From the NCBI GenBank assembly GCA_002270565.1, contig NQMI01000079.1, forward strand, positions 151,043 through 215,042: a stretch of DNA of 64,000 nt. The letters run 5' to 3'. Numbering within the stretch: position 1 is the stretch's first letter; each line of letters opens with the position of its first letter. The notes below the pieces were generated by a model that saw only the letters and a list, made by a program, of their open reading frames with translations, was not told the origin of the DNA and searched no databases. The position numbers were made by a program, and so were the translations under genes. Origin of the DNA: Stenocarpella maydis. Lineage: Eukaryota > Ascomycota > Sordariomycetes > Diaporthales > Diaporthaceae. Of this stretch, positions 57,517 to 64,000 are shown piece by piece.

Positions 57517-57905
57517 TATATGGATGAGACGCCCACCTCTGGGATGTGATGTGAGGATCGTCCCGGTGGTGAGGGGCGGCGGAAGAGGGGAAGCCAGGCA
57601 GTCGTGAGCCAGAGGAGTGGACGGAAACTTTTGAAATTTGGGGGCGTGATGCAAGAATCCAGGTTTTGCAGCGACTTTTTGGCGGGCAAGAACCGGAGCT
57701 TGATGGCAGGCAAAGGGCAGGGCCGGGGTTCTCCGCATTAGCGGCTGCAGGGGTCCAGATTGAGCGCTGCAGAATGGAGCTCCAAAGGGCGTCGATCTCA
57801 AGTGCAGCAGGTTGAAAGTCGGTAGGATAAAAAAACCCCACGACCTGCTGCCGGCTGGACGACGACGAAGACGCAGCGGCACAGCCCACCACACATATCC
57901 CGAAG
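57517..57905. promoter_or_regulatory. shared divergent promoter, tim44 / uS11m
   Basis: A 389-bp spacer between two divergently transcribed mitochondrial genes. Both would be controlled from here, which suggests co-expression. The GGGCGTC/GGCGGGC words are not a motif I can name. Confidence 0.55.
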
Positions 57906-58691
57906 ATGAGCCGCTCAATGACATGTCGCCAATTGGCGACTAAATTCTGCAGCAAGTTGTCCAACCCGTCAACACCGATACCGCGATGCGCATCGACGCA
58001 GTTGACAAAGCCGTTCTCGACCTCGACTTGCAGGCAAGCAGAAGATGATGGCAGAACCAATCTCCTCGGTTACCTGAGCAAGGCACCAGCTACCACCACA
58101 ACGACTTCCCCTAGGCCGTCTCCATCAGCCCGGTCCCCAGCGCAGCCGCAGACGAAATCTTCCTCTATGGCCGATTTCCTCAAGGTCCTCCCACCTGCCC
58201 AGGTGGCCTCTGGTCGTGCCGTCAACAACGCCCGGGACATCGACACATCCGTACTGACTCGGCGAGATGGGCTGGATGGCCTCACGGCCGGCGCTAATGC
58301 GGAAGATTTGCGTGGCACTGAGCCGTTCCACTTCCATATCTACAGTCACAAGCACAACACGCACGTGACGGTGACAAAGCCAAACCGCGATGCCATCGTG
58401 TCCCTATCTTGCGGCAATCTCGGCTTCAGGAAGGCCAATCGGAAGCACTACGACTCGGCGTATCAGCTCGGGGCCTATGTCATTGACAAGCTCCAGCAGC
58501 AGGGCTGGCACAACAAGATTCATGAACTCGAGGTGGTGCTCAGAGGGTTTGGGCCTGGCAGGGAGGCGATTACCAAGGTCATTATGGGCAACGAAGGCAA
58601 GTTGCTGAGGGGCAAAATTGTCAAGGTATCGGACGCGACAAGGCTGAAGTTTGGTGGTACGAGAAGCAAGAAGCCCAGACGTCTGGGCTAA
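57906..58691 (+). CDS. mrps11: mitochondrial small-subunit ribosomal protein uS11m
   Basis: Mitoribosomal S11 family protein (yeast Mrps18) of the platform of the small subunit. Single exon, 261 residues. A presequence (MSRSMTCRQLATKFCSKLSN) leads into a Thr/Ser/Pro-rich stretch. The S11 domain begins about residue 140 with FHFHIYSHKHNTHVTVTKPNRDAIVSLSCGNLGFRKANRKHYDSAYQLG. It continues IHELEVVLRGFGPGREAITKVIMGNEGKLLRGKIVKVSDAT and ends with the basic RLKFGGTRSKKPRRLG, equivalent to the GxRxKKxRR tail of S11. ATG 57906 is the first in the frame that begins a plausible presequence. Confidence 0.94.
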   Translation: MSRSMTCRQLATKFCSKLSNPSTPIPRCASTQLTKPFSTSTCRQAEDDGRTNLLGYLSKAPATTTTTSPRPSPSARSPAQPQTKSSSMADFLKVLPPAQVASGRAVNNARDIDTSVLTRRDGLDGLTAGANAEDLRGTEPFHFHIYSHKHNTHVTVTKPNRDAIVSLSCGNLGFRKANRKHYDSAYQLGAYVIDKLQQQGWHNKIHELEVVLRGFGPGREAITKVIMGNEGKLLRGKIVKVSDATRLKFGGTRSKKPRRLG

Positions 58692-59181
58692 AGGGTCTAT
58701 GGATTATGAATCGGATGCGGGATTGGTTTCCGCCGTCATATAATGATCGCGAACACAGTGAATGCCGCCTCCTAGGGACTGCTCCGGGCGGGAGCCTGCT
58801 TGTGTAAGGCCCATGTCCATGGAACATGTCAAAATATCTGTACATTTCTTTGAATCGGTCCACGGTAGCAGCCATGATACCAAGGTTTGCAAGTAAAATC
58901 CGCAGTGCTGCAAAAGACGCAGAACACCGCCTGGCCATTTCAGAACAATGCCATCGGGCATCTGCTCCTTAGAAATTCAACTCATCGACCGTTGGGACGT
59001 GTTGCGGTCGTAGTGAGAAGAACCCAGAAATTGATCAGTCAAGACCCCGCTACGTCTTGCAGGTACTTGATCAGCGACCCCCGGCTTCTAGACTTTTCCC
59101 TCTCATTACCCTGTTATCTATCTCGACAGCCCGACGACGCAGGTGCCTGTGGATCCGGCCTCGCAACCAAAGTCTGCCCTC
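58692..59181. promoter_or_regulatory. spacer upstream of bcs1
   Basis: About 490 bp between same-strand genes. A CGCAG|GTG splice-acceptor-like site at 59140-59143 precedes an open in-frame segment, so a short upstream coding or leader exon of bcs1 may lie here; I could not identify a matching donor. Confidence 0.4.
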
Positions 59182-60528
59182 ATGGACGGCCTAAACTTCA
59201 ACAGCGTCCTCGAGTCCCCCGTATTCGCAGGAGGCCTCGGCCTTGCAGCCCTCGGCAGCGCCGCAGCCCTCGGCCGGCGCGGTGCCATCCAGGGCGCCCG
59301 GCTGCTGAAGCGGCAGCTCCTCGTCAATGTCGAGATCTCAAAAAACGACCCGTCTTACAGGTGGATCCTGGCCTACCTGTCCCGCCCGCGCGAGACCCCC
59401 GGCTTCCTCGCCAGCCGGCTCACGCGCATCCGGGAGCTCTCGGTCAAGACGACGACACGGTCCGTTGCGCCGGGGAAGGGCAACGGTGTGGAGGGCGCGC
59501 CAATGCACGCACACTTCGCGCTGGTGCCCGGGTACGGCTCGCATGTCATCAGGCACGCCCCTGGTGTGTACATCATGGTCCAGAGGGACAAGAGCTCCAC
59601 GGCCGAGATGGCGACGGGCGAGCCACATGAGACGATGACGCTGACGACGCTGTGGGCGCATCGGCATGTGTTTGAGGAGATTTTTGGGGACGCCCACGGC
59701 ATGATGGCACGGGCAACAGAGGGCAAGACGGTGGTGTACACCGTCCGCGGATTCAACTGGGAGCAGCTCGGGGAGCCGAGGCGGAAGAGGCCGCTTGGCA
59801 GTGTGATCCTGGACGAGGGCGTCAAGGAGGGGATTGTGGCGGACGTCAAGGATTTCATTGCGAGGCAGGAGTGGTACGCCGAACGGGGGATACCATATCG
59901 CCGGGGCTATCTGCTCTTCGGCCCACCGGGAGGGGGCAAGTCCAGCTTCATACATGCACTGGCCGGGGAGCTGAATTTCGCCATCGCGACGGTCAACCTG
60001 AGCGAGAGAGGCATGGCAGACGATAAGCTGGCGATGATGATGCAAAAGCTGCCGCAGAGGACGATCGTCTTATTGGAGGACGCAGATGCTGCCTTTGTCA
60101 ACAGAAAGCAGAAGGATGCTGACGGCTACAGTGGGTCTTCGGTGACATTCTCAGGCCTCCTGAACGCGCTCGATGGACTGTCAGCCGGTGAGGAAAGGAT
60201 TGCTTTCCTCACGACGAACCACATCGACAGGCTGGATCCAGCCTTGATCCGCCCTGGGCGGGTTGACATGATTGTGCGCGTGGGCGAGGCAACCAGGTAT
60301 CAGGCCGGGGAGATGTTTGAGCGTTTCTACGGGGATGTCGACCACGACGGAGCCGGCAAGGATCGTTTCTTGAAGAAGCTTGACGGCATGGGTCTATTCG
60401 ATGAGAAGACAGAGAGGAGCACGAGTGCTGCGGCCATCCAGGGGCTGTTCCTCTTCCACAAGAACGACATGGAGGGGGCTATCAGCACGGCTGAGGTGCT
60501 AGGCCAACCGCAGCATACGGACAGGTGA
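59182..60528 (+). CDS. bcs1: mitochondrial chaperone Bcs1 (AAA ATPase)
   Basis: Inner-membrane AAA protein that translocates the folded Rieske protein Rip1 across the membrane for complex III assembly. From ATG 59182 (MDGLNFNSVLESPVFAGGLG) the protein has 448 residues, close to yeast Bcs1 (456). The N-terminal hydrophobic segment AGGLGLAALGSAAALGRRGA is the membrane anchor, followed by the BCS1_N domain (ISKNDPSYRWILAYLSR). The AAA domain shows Walker A GPPGGGKS at 247-254, Walker B TIVLLEDADAAF, sensor FLTTNHIDRLDPALIRPGRVDM with the Arg finger. Walker A reads GGGKSS where most Bcs1 have GTGKTS. The frame is open 39 nt further 5' to a CAG|GTG acceptor-like site, so a spliced upstream start is possible. 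Confidence 0.93.
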   Translation: MDGLNFNSVLESPVFAGGLGLAALGSAAALGRRGAIQGARLLKRQLLVNVEISKNDPSYRWILAYLSRPRETPGFLASRLTRIRELSVKTTTRSVAPGKGNGVEGAPMHAHFALVPGYGSHVIRHAPGVYIMVQRDKSSTAEMATGEPHETMTLTTLWAHRHVFEEIFGDAHGMMARATEGKTVVYTVRGFNWEQLGEPRRKRPLGSVILDEGVKEGIVADVKDFIARQEWYAERGIPYRRGYLLFGPPGGGKSSFIHALAGELNFAIATVNLSERGMADDKLAMMMQKLPQRTIVLLEDADAAFVNRKQKDADGYSGSSVTFSGLLNALDGLSAGEERIAFLTTNHIDRLDPALIRPGRVDMIVRVGEATRYQAGEMFERFYGDVDHDGAGKDRFLKKLDGMGLFDEKTERSTSAAAIQGLFLFHKNDMEGAISTAEVLGQPQHTDR

Positions 60529-61115
60529 TCTGTGGACAAGCAGTCGGGAGCCTCCCTCGTTTCCTGTCGCTTGGGGATGATGATACTCGACCGCCAGGGC
60601 GTACGGCTGGCCATGTACAATAGCAGGTACGTATACATAGAAATGATACCCTCCCAATAGAGCGACTCAAACGCTCGAATTGATAAGCAGTCTGACCTCC
60701 ACGCCTGAGGTGGCATCCTCCCTGGGGGATTTGCTGCGCCCTGCCTTTCGACAGAGTACGCCTTGGACACCGTTCCAAGACAGGCAGCCGCGAGTGAAAG
60801 GGGGTCTGCGCTAACCAAGGCAGCAGCCGCTCACCAATGACTGAACCTCAGCTACTATGTTGACCTTACCGAACATCTTCTGCCCCCCTCCCCCCAATTC
60901 AGAATCACTTTACCTCACCTCAGACTCACCTTACTGGATTGCCATCGGCGAGGAACGTTTTCGGACCTTGCACATCAACAGCATTTCTGACCTGCACTTT
61001 GCAAGGTCCCCTTTTCACCAGGCAATCGAGTCGGCGCCATCCCGCCAGTCTCAACTCCTTGTTTTGTGCGACGTCCCTCCGCACCCACTCATCTCATCCC
61101 TGAATCGCCCCAACA
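60529..61115. promoter_or_regulatory. spacer between bcs1 and the PARG gene
   Basis: About 590 bp between same-strand genes, with CCCCCCTCCCCCC near 60882-60895 and pyrimidine-rich leader sequence after it. No gene was found. Confidence 0.5.
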
Positions 61116-62126
61116 ATGTCAGTCGAACAGGAACCGGCCGGTCACGGTAGTGGTCACGGTCGCGGTCGCGGGCAGTCCACCTGGAGAGGTGGCAGGGGTG
61201 GTAGAGGTCGGCGACGCGGTAGAGGTACGGGCAGGGGTGGCTCTCACGGCGGCCATCATTCAGAGGCCAAGCAAGCCCTCGCAACCATCGCCACACAGAC
61301 CCTGGTTGCCCTTCCTTACATCCTCAAAGACCTTCCCAATATCAAAGCGGACGAGTCCGAGCTTCTCTCCCTCAACAAGGACCTGCCACAGCTCAAGATG
61401 GAGGACTGCCCCAAACATCCCGAGGCCACCATCAAAGTCATCAATGAGAATTCCTTGGATGCCGCCATGTCTATGATGGCCTCGGACAGTCCGAACGCAA
61501 CGAACCAGCCACCACCTTCTCGGCCAGCCGTACTCAACCTCGCATCAGATACCTCGCCAGGCGGAGGATGGCTTAACGGTGCCATGGCACAGGAGGAGTC
61601 CTTGTGCTACCGCTCGTCCCTCTCGCTGAGCCTGCACGAGAGATACTACCCCTGGGACGTCCAGCAGGGCCTCTACACCCGCGATGTGGTCATTATTCGG
61701 TCATCTCCTGAAAACGGTCACAAGCTGGCCGAGCCAGACGCGCCTGCAAACGAGCTACCAGTGGTCAGCGTGCTCAGTGTCGCCGCGCTCCGCCGCCCTG
61801 ATCTCTCCGACGGCCAGGTCCTCGGCACCGGCGCGAAGAGAAAGGTCTTCGCAAAGAAGGAGGACAGGGGGTCGACAAAGTTGAAGATGGTACTCGCATT
61901 GAGAATGGCGGCTTCCAGGGTTCATGACCGTCTGGTGCTGGGGGCCCTGGGATGCGGCGCTTTCAGAAACCCTCCCGAGGAGGTTGCGGACTGTTGGAAG
62001 GAGGTCTTTGAGCAGCAGGAGTTTCGGGGTGGGTGGTGGAAGGAAGTGTGTTTTGCGGTTCTGGACCGCAGAAATGAGGGCAACTACGAGGTGTTTGAGA
62101 AGACCCTGGGAGGGATGAAAGTTTGA
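61116..62126 (+). CDS. microbial-type poly(ADP-ribose) glycohydrolase (macrodomain, TIGR02452-like) with RGG N-terminus
   Basis: Predicted enzyme that removes poly(ADP-ribose) by cleaving ribose-ribose bonds. Single exon, 336 residues. The PARG signature GGG-X(6-8)-QEE is intact as GGG at 149-151, seven residues, then QEE at 159-161, in NLASDTSPGGGWLNGAMAQEESLCYRSSL. The second Glu of QEE is the expected catalytic residue. Further macrodomain elements follow: YYPWDVQQGLYTRDVVIIRS, VSVLSVAALRRPDL, KLKMVLALRMAASRVHDRLVLGALGCGAFRNPPEEVADCWKEV. The first ~45 residues are an RGG/RGRG-rich tail (HGRGRGQSTWRGGRGGRGRRRGRGTGRGG), which would bind RNA or poly(ADP-ribose) and is not part of the usual bacterial-type enzyme. 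Confidence 0.9.
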   Translation: MSVEQEPAGHGSGHGRGRGQSTWRGGRGGRGRRRGRGTGRGGSHGGHHSEAKQALATIATQTLVALPYILKDLPNIKADESELLSLNKDLPQLKMEDCPKHPEATIKVINENSLDAAMSMMASDSPNATNQPPPSRPAVLNLASDTSPGGGWLNGAMAQEESLCYRSSLSLSLHERYYPWDVQQGLYTRDVVIIRSSPENGHKLAEPDAPANELPVVSVLSVAALRRPDLSDGQVLGTGAKRKVFAKKEDRGSTKLKMVLALRMAASRVHDRLVLGALGCGAFRNPPEEVADCWKEVFEQQEFRGGWWKEVCFAVLDRRNEGNYEVFEKTLGGMKV

Positions 62127-64000
62127 GAAGTGAGGACAGGAACTCACCAGAAGGCCTTTCCGACGTATCACGGCCACATGCTACGCAACGATTTAGTCTT
62201 GTACTTTCAAGCTCGTCTGGGAGACGAGCCCGCCGACGATTAGTGGAAGGCCACTCACTCTAGCTGTAAAAGCATGAATGTGTTTTATGCCTTCTCTTCA
62301 GCTGTCAGGCACTATGTTGATAGGCGGGGATGACTTCAGCCCTGCTAGACAGCATCCACACGGCCGGGATACCGCGAGCCTTGGTCAGGCCGCAAGTCCA
62401 TGGAATTTTAGCTGTATATAAAACGGAATCCTGGCCGCGAAACGTGACAGAAAACTAGTGAGGGCAAGTATCGAGCCACTGTGCGCGTAGCGTCTACAGA
62501 TATTCTTGCGTCACGCAACCATGCGGTCCGAAGCATAACACTAAGCTCATCAAGTTCTACACCGTCTACGTGGTTCCTGGCAGTTTGCACGATACGGTCA
62601 AGGCAGATAACCAACCAACCTGTCTGTCATTCACAGTCACTCATCGAGGCACAGCCAGAGAAGGCATTCCCAATAACTGGGTCAAAGCTCCGCAATATAA
62701 AATCCGCGTGCCGGACAGCAAGCGGCTTTGTCAGAGGGCTCCGTACAGGAGCCTTTAAAATCCAAAACCCAATCCCCCAAATTTGACGGTTAGCCCAAAT
62801 GCCAATAGACTTCCCAGACCGGTCTAAGCCTGGATGACGCCATCCTGAGACTAGACCCCAGCCTCGCCGTTTGGCTCGCGAAAACGCTGCAAGACTTTTT
62901 CACCTCACACGCGGGGGCAGAACACAATCTATTGGCTGAGGATTGAGATCTCGCCCACGCTGCGCCCAATGCACATCTGTGACTTTTGCTGGGCTCTCCC
63001 AATGGAGCCACGCTGCCTCCTTTCTCGGAAGCACAAGAGACGTGGGAGTCTTTGCATTTTGTGACATCTCGGGTGCATCACATGGCCGGGGCAGGTGGAC
63101 GGGGGCAGGCGCTCGACCTGACTGCCAGCGTGTCCGTCTCGCAGTCCTGGCCTGTCTGAGTATCTGGCCAGCCAGGCACAGCTCGCCGTCGGTTGTCGAT
63201 TTACTCCCTATTTCCCTGAGACCCTTGCCGTTGCTTTGTCGCCCCTGGCGCCAACGGGATCCGCCCAAACGGGATCCCTCGTGGGCTGAGGGCTGCAATG
63301 CCCGCAGGCCCAAGTGCCCGGTCCCAAGTAAAACGTGCCTTGTTTGCCGTCCGCCGGTGACAGGAGGCCGTCAGCGGATGGCGAGAGACGGGGGACTGTG
63401 ACGACACGAGCGTGCTATACATGACCGATCAGCCGCGCCGAAAACCAGTTGTCAGTTGGCATAGCTGCATAAGTTAGTGTCCCGAGAGCCGTAGGCGGCC
63501 GCAAGTGTGGCGGCTTTTCATAAGCTCTGGGCACTCCGGGTTGTTGTATGCGGTCTCAACTATGAATGCAGAGGTTCCGATGCCTAAGATCCAAGTTGAC
63601 GTGGCACAGTTCGGCGGAACAATTCACTACTTGCTTAGCCTCATGAGCAGGTGGACAGAAACGTTGCGAAGACTGTGAGTCGGAGGTAATTGCCAATACG
63701 TGCAAATGCCCACAAAAGGAAGGGAAGTGAGAGTGGGAGTGAGAGTTCGCCTCAATTCGAACACAAACAACACAATAGAGAATATGAGGCAGACGGCTCA
63801 GCGGTTCTCGGGACCGCAGAGTGGCACTAGCTCACGACCCAGTGTTAGCCCCTCCCAGCCCGTGGGGTCTTGCCCCCCTGCCCCCGCGCCGTTTATCACG
63901 CATGCGGCCCCAGTCGTCGAAGCTAGATATTGTTACCGGGGGGGGTGGGGACGGCGAGAAACTAGGGATGGGGCCTGTATAGGGCTTGATAACACTAGCA
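62127..64000. other. terminal region without a supported gene
   Basis: About 1.9 kb. Frames up to ~150 codons on both strands (for example 62943-63401) have no coding bias or recognisable motif. G-rich runs occur near 63937-63953. It may be promoter of a gene beyond the window. Confidence 0.45.

Noticed and set aside
1..64000. CRISPR arrays, bacterial operons, rRNA genes
   Set aside because: The window is eukaryotic nuclear DNA; no regularly spaced repeats or rRNA sequence were seen.

Overview
The window is nuclear DNA of a filamentous ascomycete (Pezizomycotina, most likely Sordariomycetes). Genes carry short GT-AG introns with CTAAC/CTGAC-like branch sites, codons are GC3-rich, spacers are about 0.5-2 kb, and the recognisable proteins are fungal housekeeping products: CCT4, Rpt1, SF3b p14, Fpr4, an NDR-type kinase, Isc1, Swd3, Ubr1, Qcr9, PYM, Tim44, uS11m and Bcs1. 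Gene models below were spliced by hand. Exon phases add up for every multi-exon model, but no transcript evidence was available.

Layout. 0-10.7 kb is mostly housekeeping: 5'-truncated-by-window CCT4 (-), a small membrane protein interrupted by a TAG (-), Rpt1 (+), a Cys-rich putative zinc-binding protein (-), SF3b p14 (+) and a STIMATE-like vacuolar membrane protein (+). 11.6-12.9 kb holds a polyQ protein of unknown function (-). 12.9-17.5 kb is gene-poor. 17.5-30.5 kb is the accessory stretch: a Zn2Cys6 regulator (+), a small secreted protein (+), an FAD monooxygenase fused to a large polytopic membrane domain (+), an AT-rich relic with an imperfect repeat, and a secreted GH13 alpha-amylase with a CBM20 starch-binding domain (-). 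32.7-51.6 kb holds nuclear FKBP (+), NDR-type kinase (+), Isc1 (-), Swd3 (+) and the very large Ubr1 (-). 53-60.5 kb is rich in mitochondrial genes: Qcr9 (-), PYM (+, not mitochondrial), Tim44 (-), uS11m (+), Bcs1 (+). A macrodomain-type PARG with an RGG-rich N-terminus follows at 61.1 kb, and the last 1.9 kb has no gene I can support.

Most notable observation. The Ubr1 stop codon lies in TGA-CTA-G, the best known stop-readthrough context. The frame then stays open for 211 codons of strongly coding-like, acidic sequence. This predicts either a readthrough-extended Ubr1 isoform or a recently acquired leaky stop. Other points: a 64-residue Qcr9 split into five exons with a GC-AG intron and an ATG-only first exon, an ATG-only first exon in Rpt1, and a monooxygenase-membrane domain fusion of uncertain chemistry.
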